From contig CAJUCC010000006.1 of assembly GCA_910585205.1 (NCBI GenBank), forward strand, positions 1 to 30,095: a stretch of DNA of 30,095 nucleotides. Direction: 5' to 3'. The notes under the pieces were generated by a model that saw only the letters and a list, made by a program, of their open reading frames with translations, was not told the origin of the DNA and did no database searches. Positions within the stretch are counted from its first letter, which is position 1. Every line of letters begins with the position of its first letter. The position numbers were made by a program, and so were the translations under genes. This document shows, piece after piece, positions 23,128 to 30,095 of this stretch. This DNA comes from an uncultured Lachnospiraceae bacterium. Its GTDB lineage: Bacteria; Bacillota; Clostridia; Lachnospirales; Lachnospiraceae.

Positions 23128-24540
23128 CTACAGTTCCAGCACCTGTATCATATTGGTACTGCCCGACACGCCGAGGGGTACACCCGCTGTCAGCACTACC
23201 GTACCTTCATTATGAACGAGTTCATGTTTTTTCGCAAGCCGGATCGCATCATCAAACAAATCTTTTGTGTTATCTTCCCTGCCCATCAGCACAGGCGTCA
23301 CACCCCATAAAAGCGCCATCTGGCGGCATACCCTGGGATTGACGCTGCAGCCGATTATCGGATTTTCCGGTTTATACCGCGCGATCATGCCTGCCGTAAA
23401 ACCGGACATCGTAACGGTGATGATGGCCTCCGCATGCAGCTGCATGGCAGTCGTACATGTCGCATAGGAAATGGCAGTCGTCACATCAACCGGCGCCTTG
23501 GGTCCGTACCGCAGCATTCTGCCCGTATAATCAATATCCTGTTCCGTCCGCTCCGCAATTTTCGCCATCGTTTCCACTGCTTCCACCGGATATTTTCCCG
23601 CTGCACTCTCTCCCGACAGCATAATGGCCGTGGTACCGTCATAAATGGCATTCGCCACATCGTTTGTCTCCGCTCTCGTCGGCCGTGGATTGTGAATCAT
23701 GGATTCCAGCATCTGCGTCGCCGTAATCACATGCTTACCCGCCGCCACTGCCATCTTAATCATCTTTTTCTGAATGACGGGCACTTCCTCCGGCGGCAGT
23801 TCCACACCCATGTCGCCCCGGGCCACCATGATGCCGTCCGAAACGGAAAGAATTTCTTCCAGATTACGGATCCCCTGCATACTTTCGATCTTCGCAATAA
23901 TCTTCATGGGACTCTTATGCGCGTCCAGTATCTCCCGCAGAGCCAGTATATCGTCCTTTGTCCTGACAAACGATGCCGCGATAAAGTCAAATCCAAGTCC
24001 GATACCGAACAGAATATCCTCTCTGTCCACATCGCTGACATAGGGCATGGATAAGACAACGTCCGGCACATTGATCCCCTTATGGTTGGAAACAATCCCG
24101 CCGTTTTTGACAACGCAGCAAATCTCCTCCCCTCTGATCTCCCGGACTTCCATTTCGATTTTGCCGTCGTCAATCAAAATCCGTGCCCCGGGTCCCACAT
24201 CCCGTTTCAGATTCCGATACGTGATCGACGCGCGTTCCCGGCTCCCCATTACCTCTTCCGTCGTCAGGATAAATTCCTGACCGGCCGCCAGTTCCGCTTT
24301 TCCGCCGTCGAAATCCCGCAGACGGATCTCCGGCCCCTTCGTATCCAGCATGGTAGCGACGGAGAGGCCCAGTTCTTCACTCACTTTCACGATTCTTCCG
24401 AATTTTGTCTTATGCTCCTCATGTGTTCCGTGGGAAAAATTAAACCGTGCCACGTTCATACCGGCCTTCATCAACTGCCGCAGCTTTTCCTCACTCTCGC
24501 TCGCCGGTCCTATTGTACATACAATCTTTGTTTTACGCAT
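23128..24540 (-). CDS. pyk: Pyruvate kinase
   Basis: A 470-residue pyruvate kinase, the last ATP-forming step of glycolysis. It shows TKIVCTIGPAS at the N-terminus, RFNFSHG, MLDTKGPEIR, IIAKIES with the catalytic Lys, MVARGDMGVELP and PRPTRAE. The residue that decides potassium dependence appears to be Glu (in GSRERASITY), which suggests a K+-dependent enzyme. There is no C-terminal PEP-utiliser-like extension. An upstream start at 24576 is possible, but the ATG at 24540 follows a strong AGGAAGGAGATTT. It overlaps the decarboxylase gene by 8 bases, so the two are coupled. Confidence 0.96.
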   Translation of the reverse strand: MRKTKIVCTIGPASESEEKLRQLMKAGMNVARFNFSHGTHEEHKTKFGRIVKVSEELGLSVATMLDTKGPEIRLRDFDGGKAELAAGQEFILTTEEVMGSRERASITYRNLKRDVGPGARILIDDGKIEMEVREIRGEEICCVVKNGGIVSNHKGINVPDVVLSMPYVSDVDREDILFGIGLGFDFIAASFVRTKDDILALREILDAHKSPMKIIAKIESMQGIRNLEEILSVSDGIMVARGDMGVELPPEEVPVIQKKMIKMAVAAGKHVITATQMLESMIHNPRPTRAETNDVANAIYDGTTAIMLSGESAAGKYPVEAVETMAKIAERTEQDIDYTGRMLRYGPKAPVDVTTAISYATCTTAMQLHAEAIITVTMSGFTAGMIARYKPENPIIGCSVNPRVCRQMALLWGVTPVLMGREDNTKDLFDDAIRLAKKHELVHNEGTVVLTAGVPLGVSGSTNMIQVLEL

Positions 24541-25999
24541 AAATCTCCTTCCTGACCACACACACTTTCCGGTCATTGCCTCGCATACCTTCTATCAAAA
24601 ATCCCTGCATTCTGCAGGAGCGCAGTTTTCCGATCAACGCCTCCGTAAAAATCTCTCCCGGCACGATCAGCGGAATGCCCGGCGGATAAACGGTAATCCA
24701 TTCCCCCGCAATCCTTCCCTCGCATTCCTCCAGATCAATCGTTTCCTGTTCTCTTTCTATGGCCTCACACACAGTATATGCCGCCTGCTCTGTCTGCAAA
24801 TCCGCCGAGGCGGCAGAGCCGCCCACAAGATCCTGTATTTTTTTCTGCGATACGGAATTGTCTTTTGCCAGTGTACCGTCGATTTCGTGCAGCGCATCTG
24901 CCAGACGCGAAAATCCCGCAGCACTGTCCATCACTGTCATAATAGCGGTGACATATGTCTGTCCCGCCATTTCCATCTGCAATCCGTAACGGTCCCGCAG
25001 CAGATCATACAACTCGTTTCCCTGCAGCGCGGTACCGGCCGCCGATATAACTTTTTTTCCCGTATCAAAATCAAATAGTCCGTTCCCCCGAAAATGTTCC
25101 GCCTCCGCCGACAGTACATGCAAATGCCGCAATTCCCTCGCCCGTTTCTCAAAAACGGCGTTGCGCCGGAAAAATGCTTCACACAGCGCCGGCCCTTTTT
25201 CCTCCAGAATAACAAGGCACTGTTCGATTGCCGCCAGCAGAATATACGAAGGGCTGCTTGTCTGATACATGCCGAGAAAGCGGCACAGCCTGTCCCGGTC
25301 CACCAGATCGCCCTGTACATGCAAAAGGGCTGTCTGCGTCAAAGCCGGCAGTGTTTTATGAATGCTGTGGATGACCAGATCGGCCCCCAGATCGACGGCG
25401 CTCTCAGGAAAACGGGCATCCAGCGCAAAATGTGCTCCGTGCGCTTCGTCCACGATAACGGGAATCCCCCGGGCGTGCGCCTGTCTGACAATGCCTTTCA
25501 CATCGGACACCACGCCGTCGTATGTCGGAGAAGTCACGAATACTGCCCGGATTTCCGGATACCGGCGCAGGCGCCGCTCCACATCTTCTGCCGAAACCGC
25601 GCCGCATATCCCGTAATGCTCCAGGCAGGCCGGATATACATAGCGGACTTTGCATGCGCGCAGATAAGCGGCATGATAAGCGGATTTATGGCAGTTGCGC
25701 GCCATCAGCAGCGTATCCTCCCGGCGCAGTACGGCAGACACGGCGCTTAAAATACCGCCTGTGCTTCCGTTTACCAACAGATAGGTTTCCGCGCCGAACA
25801 GCCGCGCGGCCCGCTCCATAATATCTTTTATAACTCCCTCAGGATGATGCAGATTGTCAAATCCGTCAATCTCGGTTATATCAATCCCATAATATTCAGC
25901 CATCGGAAACTCTGCCATATTCCGCTTATGTCCCGGCATATGGCAGGGATACCGGCCGGACAGACGGTTTCGAATGAGCTTTTCATACAAATGTTCCAC
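24533..25999 (-). CDS. Orn/Lys/Arg decarboxylase-family PLP enzyme (YaaO-like)
   Basis: A 488-residue fold-type I PLP enzyme of the major ornithine/lysine/arginine decarboxylase domain, short form without the N-terminal response-regulator-like wing. It has CHMPGHKR near the N-terminus, GSTGG at 78-82, Asp184 in VDEAHGAH and the Schiff-base Lys215 in HSIHKTLPALTQ. It probably makes a polyamine or related amine; the substrate cannot be assigned. The start codon is GTG directly after the TAA of the HD gene (TAAGTG), and AGGAGG lies 15 bases upstream, which is far. In B. subtilis yaaO begins the same conserved cluster. Confidence 0.9.
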   Translation of the reverse strand: MEHLYEKLIRNRLSGRYPCHMPGHKRNMAEFPMAEYYGIDITEIDGFDNLHHPEGVIKDIMERAARLFGAETYLLVNGSTGGILSAVSAVLRREDTLLMARNCHKSAYHAAYLRACKVRYVYPACLEHYGICGAVSAEDVERRLRRYPEIRAVFVTSPTYDGVVSDVKGIVRQAHARGIPVIVDEAHGAHFALDARFPESAVDLGADLVIHSIHKTLPALTQTALLHVQGDLVDRDRLCRFLGMYQTSSPSYILLAAIEQCLVILEEKGPALCEAFFRRNAVFEKRARELRHLHVLSAEAEHFRGNGLFDFDTGKKVISAAGTALQGNELYDLLRDRYGLQMEMAGQTYVTAIMTVMDSAAGFSRLADALHEIDGTLAKDNSVSQKKIQDLVGGSAASADLQTEQAAYTVCEAIEREQETIDLEECEGRIAGEWITVYPPGIPLIVPGEIFTEALIGKLRSCRMQGFLIEGMRGNDRKVCVVRKEIYA

Positions 26000-26482
26000 T
26001 TACCTGTTCTGATGCCTCCTGTAATGCTTTCCGTGAAGCCTTACCGTCTCCATCAGGGAACAGTATTTATCCGCCATCGACACAATCCATGCCTCCCGGC
26101 AGGAAGGCGGTACAACGGTCAACGGCCACATATGCTTTTTGATGATGTCCTTTTCCACTTCCGAGAGCCGAAACTCCTTCTCCGCATTCCGCAGCGCAAT
26201 CCCCGGATGGTGTATCCCGTGTAATCTGAAAATATTGGCGTGATCTCTGTCATGCCAGTCATACTGAAAATAGTCATGGAGCAAAGCTCCCCGCACGAGC
26301 GCACGCCGGTCACAGGAGATCCCCAGTTTTTTACAAAACAATACGCTGTGCCTGGCCACATTGATCGTATGCCGGCGTACCGACATAGTGCCGTGCTGTA
26401 TATCTCTTTTCGTATTTTTATGATGCTCCGACAGCAGAATATCCATACCGTCTTTTTTGATTATATCGTCAATACCATTCAT
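26000..26482 (-). CDS. HD-domain metal-dependent phosphohydrolase family protein
   Basis: A 160-residue HD-domain protein. The metal-binding pattern can be followed: His38 or His45 in RRHTINVARHS, His69-Asp70 in ALLHDYFQYDWH, the HGIHHP segment around 88-93, His117 in KKHMWP and Asp138 in SMADKY. The substrate is unknown; such proteins often act on nucleotides. A 44-residue upstream extension is possible but would overlap the L,D-transpeptidase gene, and the ATG at 26482 follows CGGAGAAAAAC. It is packed 25 bases after ldt and abuts the decarboxylase. Confidence 0.85.
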   Translation of the reverse strand: MNGIDDIIKKDGMDILLSEHHKNTKRDIQHGTMSVRRHTINVARHSVLFCKKLGISCDRRALVRGALLHDYFQYDWHDRDHANIFRLHGIHHPGIALRNAEKEFRLSEVEKDIIKKHMWPLTVVPPSCREAWIVSMADKYCSLMETVRLHGKHYRRHQNR

Positions 26483-26507
26483 GTTTTTCTCCGCATACCG
26501 TTTCCTG

Positions 26508-28319
26508 TCAGGGCTGCACGCCGGGAACCACCGTTCCTTCTCCGGCGGCCGCAGGCGGAATATCACCCGCGCCGGGAACCGCCGGATTTTCCGCACCGGT
26601 GTCCGGTACCGCATCGGGACTCACGCCCGCATTCGGTATCGCCTCTGTATCGGGTGTCGTTCCCGCTTCGGGAGTGCCTTCTCCGCCGGGCGCCGGCGCC
26701 GGAAGCGGCGTTCCTTCTGTACCTGTATTGGGAACAACCGGCTGACCCGTGCCGGGATCTATAATCAAGCCTGTATTGGGATCAATTATCAATCCCGTAT
26801 TGGGGTCAACACCCGGCAGTACAACCCCTGCATTGGGATCCGCCTCCGTACCCGGTGCATTATCCGTCGGTGTCACGGGCGCCGTATTATCTTTGTGATT
26901 TACGGCATTCCCTTTTCCCGTATCCTCATTATAGCAGACAATCGGAAATCCTTTGTATACCTGCTCATATATCTTTTCGGCTTCTTCCCGCGGAAGATTT
27001 ACACAGCCGTGCGAGCCGTTGCGCAGATAAATATTGCCGCCGAACTGCCGCCGCCAACTCGCGTCATGCATGCCGATATTCCCGTTAAACGGCATCCAGA
27101 AATCCACCGGTGTCGCATACCCCGGCCCCCGCAGCGTAGCGTTCAGCGTCTTATATGTGAGACTGTACACGCCGGCAGGCGTCGTATATCCCCGCGAAAC
27201 ATTCCCCGACACAAAGTCACTTTCCGTAATCAGCTCGCCTTCCACATACAAATATAAATGCTGCGCCGTCAGATTAATCTCCACATAGGAGTCTCCAATA
27301 TCATTTTCTCCCTTTGCGGCCGCCATATAGAGATATTCCGGCTCCCGGCTGACCTGGCTGCCTGCGCGGATCAGTTTGACCAACTTTTCCGTTTCTTTCG
27401 CCCGGTCCACCCGCCATCCGTAACTGCCCGGCTTCAGCGTAATCATCCTGCCTTCGCTGGTTCGGAATTCCCGTTCCTTCCCGAACGTATCGTGCTTTTT
27501 GGACAATCCGTTGATATACTCGCGTACGGCCTGTGCGTCAATGCTGACATGCCGGTTATCCCAGTCGATGTCCAGCCATTCCTGAATCAGATCACCGTCA
27601 ACGACTTCCTCCATTCCATGCCAGTCATATACAATCCTGCTTGACACAAAGCGGTTCAGGCGGCTGCTAAAACGAACCAATTCCGCATTGTCACTGGCAA
27701 TTTCCGGTTTTTTATAACAGTCGCTCTCTTCCAGCACCAGTTCCTCTTTCATATCGCCAAGTGCGGAAACAATCGCTTTTTTAGCCTTTCCCAAATCGAC
27801 AACCGTGCCCTTGTCTTCCGCTATCACGGGAAACCTGCCGCTTTCCCGGTCATATTCTCCGATATAGGCGTTGACGGGGCTGCGCATATTCTGTCTCTGA
27901 AAAATCAGCATTTCCGAAATCCGCTCATCCAAAAGCGCCTCGTCATAGCTCACCGTGACAGGCATATCATACGGGGTCTGCTTTCCGAGAGCGGCCGGCC
28001 AGGCATATCCGTTTTGCCGGTTTAAAATCCCCTGCAGTGTGTTGTCAAGCACAAACTGCACCTGGATCTGCGCGCCTTCCAGAACCGCTTCCGTTTCTTC
28101 TCTGCCCCGAATCGTCAGTTTATAATTTTCCGCCTTGTCTGCGATCAGCTTTTCCACTTCACCCGGCGTCTTGCCGCTGCAGTCCAGATTTCCAATCATC
28201 GTTCCGGGAAAATAGTGGCTCATAAAAAACAGCGAAACAGCCAGATAAATACAAAAAACCACACATATCACAGCAATTCCGCTTAACAAAATAATTTTTC
28301 TTTTTATTTTCTTATCCAA
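26508..28319 (-). CDS. L,D-transpeptidase (YkuD) with a long Pro/Gly-rich C-terminal tail
   Basis: A 603-residue cell-wall enzyme that forms or edits peptidoglycan crosslinks at the outer membrane face. One N-terminal transmembrane segment (about 9-33) is followed by a long region resembling the peptidoglycan-binding-4 domains found before YkuD (about 45-340). The YkuD catalytic domain (about 344-463) has NIGMHD (His418) and SHGCVNLP (His437, Cys439). The last 138 residues are low-complexity Pro, Gly, Thr, Asn and Glu with DPNTG repeats and no recognisable fold, which is unusual after the catalytic domain. The start is TTG behind GGTGATTCAAA, a sequence that matches the extended Shine-Dalgarno. 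Confidence 0.9.
   Translation of the reverse strand: MDKKIKRKIILLSGIAVICVVFCIYLAVSLFFMSHYFPGTMIGNLDCSGKTPGEVEKLIADKAENYKLTIRGREETEAVLEGAQIQVQFVLDNTLQGILNRQNGYAWPAALGKQTPYDMPVTVSYDEALLDERISEMLIFQRQNMRSPVNAYIGEYDRESGRFPVIAEDKGTVVDLGKAKKAIVSALGDMKEELVLEESDCYKKPEIASDNAELVRFSSRLNRFVSSRIVYDWHGMEEVVDGDLIQEWLDIDWDNRHVSIDAQAVREYINGLSKKHDTFGKEREFRTSEGRMITLKPGSYGWRVDRAKETEKLVKLIRAGSQVSREPEYLYMAAAKGENDIGDSYVEINLTAQHLYLYVEGELITESDFVSGNVSRGYTTPAGVYSLTYKTLNATLRGPGYATPVDFWMPFNGNIGMHDASWRRQFGGNIYLRNGSHGCVNLPREEAEKIYEQVYKGFPIVCYNEDTGKGNAVNHKDNTAPVTPTDNAPGTEADPNAGVVLPGVDPNTGLIIDPNTGLIIDPGTGQPVVPNTGTEGTPLPAPAPGGEGTPEAGTTPDTEAIPNAGVSPDAVPDTGAENPAVPGAGDIPPAAAGEGTVVPGVQP
26751..26840 (-). repeat. DPNTG repeat in the L,D-transpeptidase tail
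   Basis: Residues 494-523 of the transpeptidase hold four imperfect copies of DPN(T/A)G or DPGTG spaced 8-11 residues apart, two of them DPNTGLII back to back. At DNA level the adjacent copies are near-identical 24-base units, so length variation by slippage is possible. Confidence 0.85.
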
Positions 28320-28355
28320 TTTGAATCACCCAGTTTATATGTATTTCTATTTTCC

Positions 28356-28384
28356 ATTTTATATGCTTTTTCTGATAAACACAA
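28356..28384 (-). promoter_or_regulatory. Probable promoter for the ldt-led operon
   Basis: Minus-strand TTGTGT (28379-28384), 17-base spacer, TAAAAT (28356-28361), in the 93-base AT-rich gap after tcdA. The leader would be about 30 bases. No clear terminator for tcdA is seen in the gap. Confidence 0.55.
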
Positions 28385-28412
28385 TATGATGAAAAAAAAT
28401 ATTACTGGAATT

Positions 28413-29162
28413 TTATCTAAATTTTGTCAAATCCTTTACCACTTCACCTGCCATAATCAGTCCGGCCACAGAAGGCACAAACGCATTGCTGCCCGGTATC
28501 GGTTTTTTTGACACGAATGCGTCTTCGGTTATACCCTGTTCCGTTTCCCGGCCGGCCTCGCCGCACTCTGTCAGTATCATCGGTTTTTCTGTAGAATATA
28601 CCACTTTTAAATGATAAATTCCTCTTTTTTTTAATTCTCTGCGCATAACCCGCGCCAACGGGCAAACCGACGTCTGCGAAATATCTGCCACCTGAAACGC
28701 CGTCGGATCCATTTTATTGCCCGCTCCCATGGAGCTGATTATGGGAATCCGGCACCGACATGCCCGCTCTGCCAGTTCCAGCTTTCCCGTTACGGTGTCA
28801 ATGGCATCCACAACATAGTCATAACGGGTAAAGTCAAATGCCTGCGCCGTCTCCGGTGTAAAAAAAACTTTATGTACATGAACCACCGCGCCCGGATTGA
28901 TGTCGCGAATCCGTTCCTTTGCCGCATCCACCTTATATTGCCCGACCGTCTTTTCCGTGGCAATGATCTGGCGGTTAAGATTGCTCGCACTTACTCTGTC
29001 ATGGTCAATCAGATCCAGCGTGCCGATTCCGCTTCTCGCCAAAGCCTCCACCGCGTAGCCTCCCACACCGCCGATGCCAAATACGGCCACCCGTGCGCCA
29101 CAGAGTCGTTCTATCTTCTCTTTACCAAGCAATAACTGCGTCCTTGAAAGCCATTCCGGCAT
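28413..29162 (-). CDS. tcdA: tRNA threonylcarbamoyladenosine dehydratase (TcdA/CsdL family)
   Basis: A 249-residue E1-like (ThiF/HesA fold) enzyme. It has the ATP-binding FGIGGVGGYAVEAL (from residue 28), LIDHDRVSASNLNRQI and VDAIDTVTGK. TcdA dehydrates t6A at position 37 of ANN-decoding tRNAs to the cyclic ct6A form. The ORF can be extended by 48 codons, but that part would overlap the HD gene upstream, and the ATG at 29162 follows GGGGAGTGAAGGCA. There is no CsdA/CsdE partner nearby. The family also includes poorly defined relatives, but the overall match is good. Confidence 0.9.
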   Translation of the reverse strand: MPEWLSRTQLLLGKEKIERLCGARVAVFGIGGVGGYAVEALARSGIGTLDLIDHDRVSASNLNRQIIATEKTVGQYKVDAAKERIRDINPGAVVHVHKVFFTPETAQAFDFTRYDYVVDAIDTVTGKLELAERACRCRIPIISSMGAGNKMDPTAFQVADISQTSVCPLARVMRRELKKRGIYHLKVVYSTEKPMILTECGEAGRETEQGITEDAFVSKKPIPGSNAFVPSVAGLIMAGEVVKDLTKFR

Positions 29163-29190
29163 TGCCTTCACTCCCCGATTACAAAACCCG

Positions 29191-29778
29191 CTATCCGATC
29201 CGTTCCGTCTCCTCTGCAACTGCCTGCTCACAGGAGCGCATCGCACACAGCGTTTTTTCCAGCAAATCGGACAATTCATATCCGAGCATTGCAGCGCCTT
29301 TTTCAATCACTTCTCTGGAACATCCCGCTGCAAATGCAGGACTTTTATACTTTTTCCGCAGAGACTTCACTTCCATGTCCTGTACACTCTTCGAAGGCCG
29401 GATCAAAGCCGCTGCCCAGATCAGACCGGTCAGTTCATCGACAGCATACAATACCTTTTCCATCTCATGAACCGGCTCCACATCAACGGTCAGGCCATAT
29501 CCGTGACTGCACACGGCATGAATCATGTCCTCACCTATGCCTGCTTCGGCCAGCAGCTGCGGTGCCTTCAGGCAATGTTCCTCCGGATATAATTCAAAGT
29601 CAATATCATGCAGAAGGCCTACAATTCCCCAATATGCCTCCGCGTCCGCATACCCCAGTTCCTTTGCATACCATTTCATTACCCCTTCAACCGTTAAGGC
29701 ATGCTGAATATGAAAAGGTTCCTTATTATATTTTCGCAGTAAGGCCAGCGCTTCTTCCCGGCTAATCTGTTCTTTCAT
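29191..29778 (-). CDS. HD-domain hydrolase family protein
   Basis: A 195-residue HD-domain protein. The motif is complete: His26 in FHIQHALTV, His57-Asp58 in LLHDIDFELYPEEH, His92 in SHGYG and Asp114 in YAVDELTGLI. Homologues are common single-domain proteins in Firmicutes and are annotated only as HDIG or HD hydrolase, so the substrate is unknown. The upstream promoter is a perfect consensus, but the ribosome binding site before the ATG (GGGGCGATACGA) is weak. It is followed 28 bases later by tcdA in the same transcript. Confidence 0.88.
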   Translation of the reverse strand: MKEQISREEALALLRKYNKEPFHIQHALTVEGVMKWYAKELGYADAEAYWGIVGLLHDIDFELYPEEHCLKAPQLLAEAGIGEDMIHAVCSHGYGLTVDVEPVHEMEKVLYAVDELTGLIWAAALIRPSKSVQDMEVKSLRKKYKSPAFAAGCSREVIEKGAAMLGYELSDLLEKTLCAMRSCEQAVAEETERIG

Positions 29779-29821
29779 TCGTATCGCCCCATTCTCTCTT
29801 ATGATTCACCGTGTCACCGGG

Positions 29822-29850
29822 ATTATAGCACGCCGCATTTTCGCTGTCAA
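29822..29850 (-). promoter_or_regulatory. Perfect-consensus sigma-A promoter for the HD-tcdA unit
   Basis: Minus-strand TTGACA (29845-29850), exactly 17 bases, TATAAT (29822-29827). It starts just after the tRNA terminator and leaves a leader of roughly 37 bases. Confidence 0.9.
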
Positions 29851-29860
29851 ACACAATCAC

Positions 29861-29909
29861 AAAAAAGGCACTGACATATCCGTCTTGCAGGAATATCAGC
29901 GCCTTTTTA
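29861..29909 (-). terminator. Terminator of the tRNA transcript
   Basis: A long imperfect stem: arm from 29861 (AAAAAAGGCACTGACATATCC) pairs with the arm ending at 29909 (GGAATATCAGCGCCTTTTT) around a short loop. On the minus strand the 3' arm runs into CCTTTTTT. It directly follows tRNA-Lys. Confidence 0.85.
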
Positions 29910-29910
29910 T

Positions 29911-29982
29911 GAGACACGGGGGATTCGAACCCCCGACAACTTGATTAAAAGTCAAGTGCTCTACCACCTGAGCTAGTGTCCC
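29911..29982 (-). tRNA. tRNA-Lys (anticodon UUU)
   Basis: A 72-base cloverleaf can be drawn on the minus strand: acceptor GGGACAC/GTGTCTC with one G-U pair, D arm GCTC/GAGC, anticodon stem CTTGA/TCAAG with loop CTTTTAA (anticodon TTT), and T arm GGGGG-TTCGAAT-CCCCC. The CCA end is not encoded. Confidence 0.97.
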
Positions 29983-30018
29983 GGAAATCATAATTATTTT
30001 TCTTTTACAAAACAAAAT

Positions 30019-30090
<72 letters not shown>

Positions 30091-30095
30091 ATTAA

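Noticed and set aside
26751..26840. CRISPR-like or intergenic tandem repeat
   Set aside because: The repeat is in frame inside the transpeptidase gene and encodes DPNTG units; there are no spacers.

Overview
The window looks like a chromosomal segment of an anaerobic, spore-forming-lineage Firmicute, most likely class Clostridia and probably Lachnospiraceae. The evidence is Firmicute-type ribosome binding sites (GGAGG/AAGGAG), an FMN-dependent FabK in place of FabI, and a gene block matching the Bacillus subtilis yaaO-yabC order. SpmA, YaaT and YaaR homologues fit the same picture. Every supported gene lies on the minus strand, so transcription runs from high to low coordinates. I see no insertion sequence, prophage or CRISPR array. 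The long plus-strand ORFs are antisense shadows.

Layout in transcription order (right to left). 30090-29911: tRNA-Phe(GAA) and tRNA-Lys(UUU), ending at a strong terminator. 29850-28413: a consensus promoter, an HD-domain protein and the tRNA-t6A dehydratase TcdA. 28384-18538: a tightly packed housekeeping block with an L,D-transpeptidase carrying a long Pro/Gly tail, an HD hydrolase, an Orn/Lys/Arg decarboxylase (YaaO-like), pyruvate kinase, a guanylate-kinase-like protein, YaaR, HolB (delta prime), YaaT (RicT), TrmN6 and RsmI. 18541-11621: a type II fatty acid synthesis operon, acpP-fabK-fabD-fabG-fabF-fabZ-(FabK-like/NMO)-fabH. It is driven by a near-consensus promoter overlapped by a FabT-type palindrome, has a second copy of that palindrome before fabD, and ends in a terminator.

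11586-8713 encodes a 957-residue secreted lipoprotein of unknown function. 8705-5079 holds a polar amino acid ABC transporter (lipoprotein binding protein, permease, ATPase) followed by nagA and then spmA without spmB. The binding protein is the most unusual object here: its two halves are in the reverse of the normal SBP_bac_3 order, as in a circular permutation. 4371-3721 is a self-contained small-lipoprotein unit with its own promoter and terminator. 3585-27 is a likely four-carbon acid-sugar (threonate/erythronate) catabolic operon, pdxA2-dtnK-kdgT, with a sigma-A-type promoter overlapped by a palindrome.

The genes cover membrane lipid synthesis, tRNA/rRNA modification, replication-clamp loading, glycolysis, cell-wall crosslinking and nutrient uptake. 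All product names come from reading motifs and domain order by eye; no database search was run.
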